From assembly GCA_023246995.1 (NCBI GenBank), contig JAHFHI010000080.1, forward strand, positions 1 through 6,381: DNA of 6,381 nt. Direction: 5' to 3'. Origin of the DNA: Candidatus Omnitrophota bacterium (GTDB taxonomy: Bacteria; Omnitrophota; Omnitrophia; Omnitrophales; Aquincolibacteriaceae). The notes below the pieces were generated by a model. The model was not told the DNA's origin. It saw only the letters and a list, made by a program, of their open reading frames with translations, and ran no database searches. The translations under genes were made by a program, and so were the position numbers. This document shows positions 1-5,965 of this stretch, piece by piece. How positions within the stretch are numbered: position 1 is the first letter of the stretch; each line of letters starts with the position of its first letter.

Positions 1-30
1 TCAAACAGGCCTTCCGGGGTCCTCCGGGAT

Positions 31-1140
31 TTAAAAGATGGCTTTATCGTCGCGCGCGTCGAAGAAATGAGCTTTGCTCATGTCGAAGACGACCTGCAGG
101 TCCTGATTGGCGACCGCAGCGTCCTGATTGGAAACCCGCGCCACAAAACTGTTATTGCCCGCGTTCAAATAGAGAAAAATTTCCGAACCCATGACCTCGA
201 GCACATCCACCGTGGCGGTGATCGTAAACTCCGGGCGGGCGTCGAGGGCAAAAATCTTGTCGTAGATATCTTCGGGGCGGATGCCGAGCGTGACATCCCG
301 GTCGCGGTACGGTGCGATGCGGGCGTGATGCTGGGGCAAAAGCCGCAGCTTGATGGCCTTGTCCTGAAAAAAATAATCTCCGTTTTGAACGATGATCTTG
401 CCAGTCAAAAAATTCATCGGCGGTGAACCGATAAAACCCGCGACAAAGCGGTTGCAGGGGTTTTCGTAAAGATTGACCGGGTCTGAAACCTGCTGAATGG
501 TCCCATCCTTCATCACCACGATGCGGTCGCCCAAAGTGAGGGCTTCGACTTGATCATGCGTCACGTAAATCATGGTGCATTGAAGCCGGTTATGCAGTTT
601 TTGGAGTTCCATCCGCATCTGGACGCGCAGTTTCGCGTCCAGATTGCTCAAAGGCTCGTCAAAAAGAAACACTTTGGGCTTGCGGACGATCGCGCGCCCC
701 ACGGCGACGCGCTGCCGCTCTCCCCCGGAAAGTTCCTTCGGCCTCCGTTTCAGCATCTGGGGACTGCCGAGTCCGAGAATCTCGGCGGCTTCCTGCACGC
801 GCCTTTCGATCTCACGGGGGGGGTACCTTCGCAGTTTAAGACCAAAGGCCAGGTTTTCATAAACCGTCATATGGGGATAAAGAGCGTAATTTTGAAAAAC
901 CATGGCGATGTCACGGTTTTTGGCCGGGACGTCATTGACAATCTGATCCCCTATGACGATCTCCCCCTCGGAGGCCTCTTCGAGCCCGGCAATCATGCGT
1001 AGCGTGGTCGATTTCCCGCAGCCCGACGGGCCGACCAAAACCATGAACTCCTTATCCTCAACCTCAAGGCTGACATTTTTGACAGCCAGGGAGGTCGGAG
1101 AATAACTTTTTGAAACATTTTTTAAGATGACCGTTGCCAA
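31..1140 (-). CDS. ABC transporter ATP-binding protein, MalK/UgpC (CUT1 sugar importer) family
   Basis: Cytoplasmic ATPase subunit that would power an ABC importer, probably for sugars or glycerol-3-phosphate. All nucleotide-binding motifs are present: Walker A GPSGCGKST (residues 37-45), Q-loop Q83 in VFQNYALYPHMTVYEN, signature LSGGERQ (137-143), Walker B VFLFDEP (157-163, catalytic E162) and H-loop H195 in YVTHDQ. After about residue 235 follows the MalK-type regulatory TOBE/OB extension, with GIRPED (286-291), LEVMGSE (314-320) and a terminal HFFD motif. The length of 369 aa is normal for MalK/UgpC/MsmK. The start is TTG, supported by AGGAG six bases upstream (1147-1151); no ATG fits as well. 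It lies 43 nt downstream of accD on the same strand, so co-transcription is likely. No permease or solute-binding gene is visible, so the substrate is unknown. It may be a shared ATPase serving several transporters, as MsmK does in some bacteria. The family call is secure; the substrate is not. Confidence 0.93.
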   Translation of the reverse strand: MATVILKNVSKSYSPTSLAVKNVSLEVEDKEFMVLVGPSGCGKSTTLRMIAGLEEASEGEIVIGDQIVNDVPAKNRDIAMVFQNYALYPHMTVYENLAFGLKLRRYPPREIERRVQEAAEILGLGSPQMLKRRPKELSGGERQRVAVGRAIVRKPKVFLFDEPLSNLDAKLRVQMRMELQKLHNRLQCTMIYVTHDQVEALTLGDRIVVMKDGTIQQVSDPVNLYENPCNRFVAGFIGSPPMNFLTGKIIVQNGDYFFQDKAIKLRLLPQHHARIAPYRDRDVTLGIRPEDIYDKIFALDARPEFTITATVDVLEVMGSEIFLYLNAGNNSFVARVSNQDAAVANQDLQVVFDMSKAHFFDARDDKAIF

Positions 1141-1156
1141 TGTTCTCTCCTAACGC

Positions 1157-1181
1157 TTCAACCCGGGTTCCCGAGTTTGAA
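1157..1181 (-). repeat. Inverted repeat (RNA hairpin) between accD and the ABC ATPase
   Basis: Read on the plus strand, TTCAACCCGGG (1157-1167) faces CCCGAGTTTGAA (1170-1181) across two bases. The arms pair over about 11 bp with one wobble and one bulged base. The repeat begins three bases after the accD stop codon and ends before the Shine-Dalgarno sequence of the ABC ATPase. On the transcribed (minus) strand no U-tract follows, so it does not look like a classic intrinsic terminator. It may act as an mRNA-stabilising or processing hairpin, or as a partial transcription barrier that lowers ABC ATPase expression relative to accD. Confidence 0.6.
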
Positions 1182-1183
1182 TT

Positions 1184-2050
1184 TCAATCAAAATATTCTA
1201 AAATCAGGCGAAGGGTATCGCGCATCTGCCGCCTGTCCACGACCATATCCACCATTCCATGGTCCATCAGAAACTCGGAAGACTGAAAATTGGGAGGCAA
1301 TTTCTGACGGATGGTCTGTTCAATCACCCGCGGGCCCGCGAACCCGAGAAGGGCCTGCGGCTCGGCCAAAATGACGTCCCCGAGAGAAGAAAAACTTGCC
1401 ATCACCCCGCCCATCGTCGGATTGGTCAAGACTGATAGATAGGGATGGCGTGACTTTTGAAAGCGCGCGAGAGCGGCGCAGGTCTTGGCCATCTGCATGA
1501 GGCTAAGAGCTCCCTCATACATGCGCGCCCCGCCGCCGGAACCGGAAATAATGATCAGAGGGATTTTTTTTTCCAGGGCGTGTTCCACCAGACGCGTGAT
1601 TTTTTCGCCTACGACAGATCCCATGGAGCCCATGATAAAACGGGAATCCGTGACTCCGAATGCCACCGGGTGGCCGGCAAGCAAGCCCTCCCCGACCAGG
1701 CAAGCTTCTTTAAGCCCCGTGCGTTTCTGGTCCTGCCGGATTTTATCAAGGTAGGACTTAACCCCTTCAAAGCGCAGAGGATCCCGGGATTCCAAATCCC
1801 CGTAAAACTCCTTAAAGGATTTTGAGTCCAAAAGCTGCTGGATGCGCTCATGAGCGCCGATGATGAAATGATAATGACATTTCGCGCAGACGGAAAAATT
1901 CTCCCGGAGGCTTTTATTGAAGATGACATGCTGGCAGCTCGGGCATTTGGTCCAAAGCCCGGCGGGAACGCTCTTTTTGCGCAGCCCTGATATACCGGGC
2001 TCGGTCCCCGGCTGCAGATCGCTGCTTGCTGTTTCTTCGGCCAAATTCAT
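1184..2050 (-). CDS. accD: Acetyl-CoA carboxylase carboxyltransferase subunit beta
   Basis: Beta half of the carboxyltransferase. With AccA it moves carboxyl from carboxybiotin on AccB to acetyl-CoA, giving malonyl-CoA, the first committed step of fatty acid synthesis in the cytoplasm. The N-terminal zinc ribbon is intact, with cysteines C36, C39, C55 and C58 in a CxxC-x15-CxxC layout. The crotonase-like carboxyltransferase domain follows, with GSVVGEKITR (144-153), GGGARMYEGALSLMQMAKT (172-190), TNPTMGGVMASF (209-220), GFAGPRVIEQT (236-246) and QSSEFLMDHGMVD (256-268). At 288 aa it is close to the family's usual 280-300. Odd points: the glycine loop SGSGGGARM is one residue longer than the common SASGGARM, and no Shine-Dalgarno precedes the ATG (upstream bases are CTATTCCTCTC). 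A near-consensus promoter sits about 40-70 nt upstream. accA, accB and accC are not in the window. rpoN is divergent. Confidence 0.97.
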   Translation of the reverse strand: MNLAEETASSDLQPGTEPGISGLRKKSVPAGLWTKCPSCQHVIFNKSLRENFSVCAKCHYHFIIGAHERIQQLLDSKSFKEFYGDLESRDPLRFEGVKSYLDKIRQDQKRTGLKEACLVGEGLLAGHPVAFGVTDSRFIMGSMGSVVGEKITRLVEHALEKKIPLIIISGSGGGARMYEGALSLMQMAKTCAALARFQKSRHPYLSVLTNPTMGGVMASFSSLGDVILAEPQALLGFAGPRVIEQTIRQKLPPNFQSSEFLMDHGMVDMVVDRRQMRDTLRLILEYFD

Positions 2051-2091
2051 GAGAGGAATAGTTTTGGTATCCGGTTTTAACAGAACGCCGA

Positions 2092-2120
2092 ATTTTAGGC
2101 AAATCCCCGGGATCTGTCAA
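2092..2120 (-). promoter_or_regulatory. Sigma-70-type promoter for accD
   Basis: On the minus strand the -35 box is TTGACA (2120-2115), a perfect consensus match. An exact 17-nt spacer (2114-2098) leads to the -10 box TAAAAT (2097-2092), five of six matches. Transcription would start near 2085, giving a 5' leader of about 35 nt before the accD ATG at 2050. A 10-bp tandem A-tract repeat abuts the upstream side. This is the best promoter I can find in the window, and it points to strong constitutive transcription of accD and probably the following ABC ATPase gene. Confidence 0.8.
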
Positions 2121-2139
2121 ACCTTTTCTAACCTTTTCA
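2120..2139. repeat. Tandem 10-bp repeat abutting the accD promoter
   Basis: Two consecutive copies of AACCTTTTC(T/A) lie at 2120-2129 and 2130-2139, identical at nine of ten positions. On the accD coding strand they read GAAAAGGTT twice, ending in the first base of the -35 box. The A-tracts are one helical turn apart, so they fall on the same DNA face. That suits either an UP-element-like RNA polymerase alpha contact, intrinsic curvature, or a two-site operator. The repeat itself is seen directly; the role is inferred. Confidence 0.6.
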
Positions 2140-2213
2140 AATATCGGAGGTTACGTAGAAATACCCTCCCCCCTATCTTTACATCCCCTAGGAATCGTGA
2201 TAAGGTTCGCTTC

Positions 2214-3728
2214 ATGGACTTTCGCATGCGACACGAACAAAACCAGAAGCTTGTCCTGTCCCCCCAGATGCGTCAGTATTTGAAGCTTTTGCAAATCCCG
2301 GTCGCAGACCTGGAGCAGGCCATTGAAGCCGAGATCGCGCAAAACCCCGTGCTTGAGGAGCCCGGCGCCCCTTCCCCGGGAGAAGACCCGGGAACAGCCC
2401 CGGAGCCATTGGAAAATCCTGATGACGGCCCTTCCCTCGCAAGCGAGGTGCGTCCGGGAGAAAATTTTGATCACCTGGACCAGCTCGACGATAATTTCCG
2501 GGATGGCCTCGGCTATAAGGACTTATCGGCACCCGACAGCGAGGAATCCGGGGCCAAGCACCGTTATCACGAAACCCTGATTACCCGCCCTGAAGTTCTT
2601 TCGGATTTCCTGCTCTGGCAGATCCGGTTTCTCGATCTCGGCAAGGACGATCTGCTCCTCGCGCAGGAAATCGTAGGAAATATCGACGATGACGGTTATC
2701 TGCGCGCTTCCGCCGAAGAGATTGCGCTGGCTCGGGGATGCTCCACCGAGAAAATTCTGACGCTCCTGAAAAAGATACAGGAACTTGAACCTCCGGGCAT
2801 TGCAGCACGGTCGCTTCAGGAGGCGCTATGCCTTCAGCTGCTTAAAAAAATCCGTGAAATCGAAAGCTCTGCCCTTGCAGCCGCGGAACATCCTGGCAGA
2901 AAAGATGCCCCGTTGCCGTTTCTCGCGCTCGCCCTCCGGATCGTGCGGGAACAAATGCCTCTTTTAGAAAAGCGGGACATCCCGGGGCTTAGCCGCATCC
3001 TGGGTTCGCCGGCCGAGGACATCCGCCGGGCTCTCGGGCTGATCGGCCGTCTTGAGCCGCGCCCGGGAAGGACCTTTTATTCCCCCCAAGCTCTGGTCGT
3101 GATCCCGGATGCGAGCGTGGGGATCGACGAGGAGGACCCGGAAAATCTAAAAATTGAAATCCATACGGAACGCATCCCGAAAGTCCGTGTCAGCCCTTAC
3201 TACCGAAAGCTCCTGCGATCCAAAGATCTTGATGAAAAGGCTCGCGAGTTTCTGAAGGGAAAATTGGCATCCGCCTTTGATTTTCTAAAGGCCCTTACCC
3301 TGCGCAATTCCACGCTCGAGGAAGTCACGAAAGCCATCGCCGGCTCGCAGCGAGAGTTTTTTGATAAAGGATTCTCGCATTTAAAACCGCTTACGCTCAA
3401 AGACATCGGGGCCAAGATCGGAGTCCATGAATCCACGGTGAGCCGGGCGATTCAAGGCAAGTACATGAGCACCCCCCAGGGGCTGATTCCCTATAAAAGT
3501 TTTTTTTCCAACCGGATGGAGGGGTTTGAAGGGGCCGAGGAGTCCCAAAAAAGCCTGATGGAACGCATCCGGGGTTTGATCGAAAAAGAGAATCCTGCCA
3601 GCCCCTTGAGCGATCAGGAAATCGCGGGTATTTTAAAGGAAGAGGGGGTACGCCTCGCCCGCAGGACGGTCGCCAAATACAGGGATCTTCTAAGGATTCT
3701 CCCCTCTCATCTTCGGCGGAAGCGATGA
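2214..3728 (+). CDS. rpoN: RNA polymerase sigma-54 factor
   Basis: Alternative sigma factor that directs RNA polymerase to -24/-12 promoters and needs an AAA+ enhancer-binding activator to open them. Domains in order (504 aa): glutamine-rich region I, LSPQMRQYLKLLQIP (15-29) through EIAQNPVLEE (40-49); an acidic, proline-rich linker at about 50-115 (region II); the core-binding domain with WQIRFLDLG (135-143), NIDDDGYL (156-163) and LEPPGIAARSLQEAL (191-205); an HTH at about 394-413 (LKDIGAKIGVHESTVSRAI); and the RpoN box ARRTVAKYR (482-490). A charged insertion at about 211-235 makes it somewhat longer than the 477-aa E. coli protein. The ATG at 2214 has AAGG eight bases upstream; ATG 2226 is an alternative. 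The frame stays open upstream to 1917, but that stretch overlaps accD and lacks family similarity. It is divergent from accD and convergent with the tRNA. The best plus-strand promoter match (2151-2179, TTACGT-17-TATCTT) is poor. No sigma-54 activator gene is in view. Confidence 0.97.
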   Translation: MDFRMRHEQNQKLVLSPQMRQYLKLLQIPVADLEQAIEAEIAQNPVLEEPGAPSPGEDPGTAPEPLENPDDGPSLASEVRPGENFDHLDQLDDNFRDGLGYKDLSAPDSEESGAKHRYHETLITRPEVLSDFLLWQIRFLDLGKDDLLLAQEIVGNIDDDGYLRASAEEIALARGCSTEKILTLLKKIQELEPPGIAARSLQEALCLQLLKKIREIESSALAAAEHPGRKDAPLPFLALALRIVREQMPLLEKRDIPGLSRILGSPAEDIRRALGLIGRLEPRPGRTFYSPQALVVIPDASVGIDEEDPENLKIEIHTERIPKVRVSPYYRKLLRSKDLDEKAREFLKGKLASAFDFLKALTLRNSTLEEVTKAIAGSQREFFDKGFSHLKPLTLKDIGAKIGVHESTVSRAIQGKYMSTPQGLIPYKSFFSNRMEGFEGAEESQKSLMERIRGLIEKENPASPLSDQEIAGILKEEGVRLARRTVAKYRDLLRILPSHLRRKR

Positions 3729-3747
3729 GTGTGTGTGTGCAAAACGG

Positions 3748-3820
3748 AGCTGGCGCTCGGACTTGAACCGAGGACCTGCTGTTTACGAAACAGCTGCTCT
3801 ACCGACTGAGCTACGCCAGC
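3748..3820 (-). tRNA. tRNA-Thr (anticodon CGU)
   Basis: The minus strand folds into a complete cloverleaf of 73 nt. The acceptor stem GCTGGCG/CGCCAGC is perfectly paired. The D-arm is GCTC-AGTCGGTA-GAGC, the anticodon arm is GCTGT-TTCGTAA-ACAGC with anticodon CGT at loop positions 3-5, and the variable loop is AGGTC. The T-arm is CTCGG-TTCAAGT-CCGAG. The anticodon reads ACG codons for threonine. The discriminator base is T, and the next bases are CCG rather than CCA, so the 3' CCA must be added by nucleotidyltransferase. A TTTT run follows. The gene lies 58 nt downstream of the NUDIX gene on the same strand and converges on rpoN 19 nt away. Confidence 0.97.
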
Positions 3821-3878
3821 GCATTGGAAACTCTTTACGGCAGGAAGAGCCCCTATCTTAAGGAAAAAACATCCGGTT

Positions 3879-4448
3879 TCAATGCTTCTTTTTCCCTCGA
3901 CGGCGCCGCGAACCCGGACCCGGTCCGTTTAGGGCATGAAAAGCAAGAAGCGTCTTCCCATCGACAATTTCTCCGCTCCGAACCATTTTCATGATGCGCG
4001 CAAAGGTGAAAGACCCGATCTCGATCTCCTCATCATCATCCCCCTCGGCATCACTCGGCTTGAGATTTTCAGCCAGAAAAAGATACATGATCTCTCCGGA
4101 AATTCCAGGCGTGGGGAAAAAATCAAAAAGTTTCGTTAAGCGCCCGGGGCGAAACCCGGTTTCCTCGGCAAGTTCCCGCCCGGCCGCGGAGCGGACCGAC
4201 TCCCCGGGTTCGATGCCTCCGGCCGGAAGCTCCCAAAGCCAATCCCGGGCCGCGAACCTGAATTGGCGGATCAGAAGATACCGGTCCTCACTTATCTTTG
4301 GAATCACGACCACGGCACCCGGATGCTCGATAATCTGGCGGGAAAGAACCCGCCCGCTCGGCATCCGCACCCGGCAATCTACAAGGTGGATGGGGCCTTT
4401 CGAAAATAGGACTTTTCGACTTTGGACCGAAAACTTCTTTAGGCTCAC
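3879..4448 (-). CDS. NUDIX hydrolase, ADP-ribose pyrophosphatase-like
   Basis: Probably a cytoplasmic pyrophosphohydrolase that splits ADP-ribose or a related nucleoside diphosphate-X into AMP and a sugar phosphate. The complete Nudix box G-x5-E-x7-REL-x-EE-x-GF spans residues 77-99 (G77, E83, R91, E92, E95, E96, G98), preceded by WELPAGGIE as in the NudF/ADPRase group. A strongly acidic run, DAEGDDDEEIE (133-143), and SGEIVDGKTLLAF (158-170) match the ADPRase C-terminal helix region. The 189-aa length is typical. The C-terminus RRRRGKKKH (181-189) is unusually basic. The start is GTG at 4448, four bases inside the end of the SAM hydrolase gene (GTGA overlap). AGGTGAGG sits eight bases upstream (4457-4464), so translational coupling is likely. 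Family membership is secure; substrate is inferred from the Nudix-flanking motifs. Confidence 0.92.
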   Translation of the reverse strand: MSLKKFSVQSRKVLFSKGPIHLVDCRVRMPSGRVLSRQIIEHPGAVVVIPKISEDRYLLIRQFRFAARDWLWELPAGGIEPGESVRSAAGRELAEETGFRPGRLTKLFDFFPTPGISGEIMYLFLAENLKPSDAEGDDDEEIEIGSFTFARIMKMVRSGEIVDGKTLLAFHALNGPGPGSRRRRGKKKH

Positions 4449-5251
4449 GCGATGGCCCTCACCTTTTGCCCGAGCCCGAGGCCGCCCCGCTTGGCTGATC
4501 CGCCGCGTTGTGCGATCTCGAGGCGCTCGGCGCTGTTAAAAAGCGCCGTCCACCGGGGCTGCCGGGAAACCCCGGAAGCGTAAGTCCCGTGGATTTTTCC
4601 GATCGTTTTGGTTCCCGCAAAAATTCGTGACCGATTCCAGAAACCCTCTCGAGCATCGCTCCTCTGAATATTCGTAACGGCATTCCCATAATGGTCAAAA
4701 AAGAGAATTTCTCCCGTAAGGCTCCGGTTTGAAATTCTTTTAACCCCGGGGACTTTCAGTCTAACCCAATTTTCAACCAGGGGCCCGGCTTCTTTAAAAA
4801 CTCCCGACGGGCTCCGGGCCAGCCGCGCGGCCAAAGGGGCCATGATATCGCGCCCGTGAAATGTCCCGGAAGGGTGCGCGGAACGGAAGAATTTTTTGTT
4901 TTCAAGGTTTCGCACACGGCAGGGCGACCCCGTTTCAAGCGCAAGGCTCAAGAGGCCGTTGTCCGGGCCGATAAAAAAACGGCCTCGGGACTTTGCGCAA
5001 AGAATCCTCCGGTCCGTACCGACGCCGGGATCCACCACGCAGACAAAAATTGAGCCGGGGGGGAAATACCGGAACGCATCGAGTAATGTGAGGGCGCCCC
5101 TTCGAATATCCTGGGGAGGGATTCCGTGAGTCAGGTCGACAAGGTTCGCGTGCGGAAAAATCGAACAAATAACGCCTTTCATCTGCGCGGCATAGGAATC
5201 CTCATAACCAAAATCCGTCATGAGGATAATCGTGGGGGCTTTCATCGTCAT
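4445..5251 (-). CDS. SAM hydrolase / S-adenosylmethionine hydroxide adenosyltransferase (DUF62)
   Basis: Member of the fluorinase/chlorinase/DUF62 family. The ordinary hydroxide-type enzymes cleave S-adenosylmethionine with water to adenosine and L-methionine. Seen in the 268-aa product: TDFGYEDSY (12-20), THGIPPQDIRRGA (41-53), VDPGVGTDRR (73-82), GPDNGLLSLALE (95-106), FHGRD (131-135) and DHYGNAVTNI (186-195). The Asp-Arg-His set that defines the hydroxide type is present as D74, R81 and H132, so this is predicted to be a hydrolase rather than a halogenase. The C-terminal barrel ends in an LEIA-x-RGGSA segment. I chose ATG 5251; in-frame alternatives are TTG 5275 (adds 8 residues, no ribosome site) and ATG 5245. 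It lies 49 nt after efp and overlaps the NUDIX start by 4 nt. The physiological reason for hydrolysing SAM is poorly understood in this family. Confidence 0.9.
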   Translation of the reverse strand: MTMKAPTIILMTDFGYEDSYAAQMKGVICSIFPHANLVDLTHGIPPQDIRRGALTLLDAFRYFPPGSIFVCVVDPGVGTDRRILCAKSRGRFFIGPDNGLLSLALETGSPCRVRNLENKKFFRSAHPSGTFHGRDIMAPLAARLARSPSGVFKEAGPLVENWVRLKVPGVKRISNRSLTGEILFFDHYGNAVTNIQRSDAREGFWNRSRIFAGTKTIGKIHGTYASGVSRQPRWTALFNSAERLEIAQRGGSAKRGGLGLGQKVRAIA

Positions 5252-5266
5252 GGAGATAAATTTTCC

Positions 5267-5288
5267 CGCCCCCAAAAAGACCGGGGCG
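5267..5288 (-). repeat. GC-rich inverted repeat between efp and the SAM hydrolase gene
   Basis: CGCCCC (5267-5272) and GGGGCG (5283-5288) can pair as a 6-bp stem around a 10-base loop. In the minus-strand transcript the 3' arm lies within GGGGGCGGG (5265-5273), the only purine-rich stretch ahead of the SAM hydrolase start at 5251. No U-tract follows the stem, so it is not an obvious terminator. It may restrict ribosome entry or set the expression ratio of efp to the downstream genes. The arms are seen directly; function is inferred. Confidence 0.4.
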
Positions 5289-5300
5289 CGTTATCGAGGG

Positions 5301-5867
5301 CTAGAGCGTTTTGATGGTGACCCGGTCCACATAGGCAAGATCCTCCACGTTCACGCGAATCGTCTCGCCTTCTTTGATAAATTGCGGGGCTAGAATCGTG
5401 AGCCCGTTTTCGAGCTCGACTTCCTTATAGGTGCTGACACCCCCCTTGACGGCCGTCGGCGCGCTCGTCACCTTGAGCTCTGCCATTTTCGGGAATTCGA
5501 TTGAAAGCGGCTTGCCGTCCGCGAAAAGAACGCTGATCTCAAGATTTTCTTTGAGGAAAACCTCCTGTTTCCCGACTGCCGACACCGGGAGGCTGAACTG
5601 CTCGAAGGTCTCCATGTGCATAAAATAAAATTCATCGCCTTGGCGGTAAAGATACTGCATCTTACCGTGCTGGGCGTCGATGTTCTCCGCCCTGTCTTCA
5701 GCGCGAAAACTCTTTTCATGAATGTTTCCGTCCTCGAGACTTTTGACCCGTAGATGCACGGTCTTGCCGAATTTTCCCGTCCCCCGGATCTCCTGGGAAA
5801 GTACTTTGCAGGCCTTGCCGTCAATACGAAGCACGTTTCCAACGCGGATATCAGTTGCTGTCACCAT
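5301..5867 (-). CDS. efp: Translation elongation factor P, divergent form
   Basis: EF-P binds next to the P-site tRNA on ribosomes stalled at polyproline motifs and stimulates peptide bond formation. The 188-aa length is standard. The N-terminal KOW-like domain (about 1-64) begins ATDIRVGNVLRIDGKACKV. Two OB domains follow, with KMQYLYRQGDEFYFMHMETFEQF (69-91) and GLTILAPQFIKEGETIRVN (155-173) corresponding to the usual EF-P blocks. Divergence: the tip loop reads RGTGKFGKTVHLRVK (28-42), about two residues longer than the E. coli PGKGQAF type and carrying K32 and K35. The C-terminal signature has AP instead of VP and TYKEV instead of KPAT. AGGAG (5878-5882) lies ten bases and GAGGG six bases before the ATG. 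It is first in a cluster with the SAM hydrolase and NUDIX genes. No recognisable EF-P modification enzyme (EpmA, EpmB, EarP) is in the window. Confidence 0.93.
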   Translation of the reverse strand: MVTATDIRVGNVLRIDGKACKVLSQEIRGTGKFGKTVHLRVKSLEDGNIHEKSFRAEDRAENIDAQHGKMQYLYRQGDEFYFMHMETFEQFSLPVSAVGKQEVFLKENLEISVLFADGKPLSIEFPKMAELKVTSAPTAVKGGVSTYKEVELENGLTILAPQFIKEGETIRVNVEDLAYVDRVTIKTL

Positions 5868-5965
5868 GGGTATCCCTCTCCTCTTATTCGGGAACGGGCA
5901 GGAAGATGCGTGAAAGCCGCCGATCCGTTTCCCGATCCCCTGTGAAGACGACTCGAAGCGGGTGC

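Noticed and set aside
12..29. Possible terminator after the ABC ATPase gene
   Set aside because: TTCCGG and CCGGGA can form a 6-bp stem with one wobble, but no U-tract follows on the minus strand and the window ends, so it is too weak to call.
2151..2179. rpoN promoter TTACGT-17-TATCTT
   Set aside because: The spacer is right but the -35 matches consensus at only two of six positions; mentioned with rpoN but not called as a feature.
1917..2213. An in-frame extension of rpoN by 99 codons upstream of ATG 2214
   Set aside because: It overlaps accD antisense and its promoter region, has no resemblance to sigma-54, and region I begins right after ATG 2214, which has its own AAGG site.
3729..3739. 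GT dinucleotide run between rpoN and tRNA-Thr
   Set aside because: Only about five units; too short to be a meaningful repeat, though it is a possible slippage site.
3991..4539. Long plus-strand reading frame antisense to the NUDIX and SAM hydrolase genes
   Set aside because: Its translation is Arg/Ser/Pro-rich with no recognisable domain, and it is the mirror of two clearly conserved genes in GC-rich DNA. The same applies to the plus-strand frames inside the ABC ATPase, accD and efp.
4445..5251. Fluorinase or chlorinase activity for the DUF62 protein
   Set aside because: The Asp-Arg-His set of the hydroxide type is present (D74, R81, H132), which fits SAM hydrolysis and not halide transfer.
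5252..5275. TTG start adding eight residues to the SAM hydrolase
   Set aside because: No ribosome site precedes it, it lies in a predicted hairpin loop, and family proteins usually begin close to the TDFG motif, which fits ATG 5251 or 5245.
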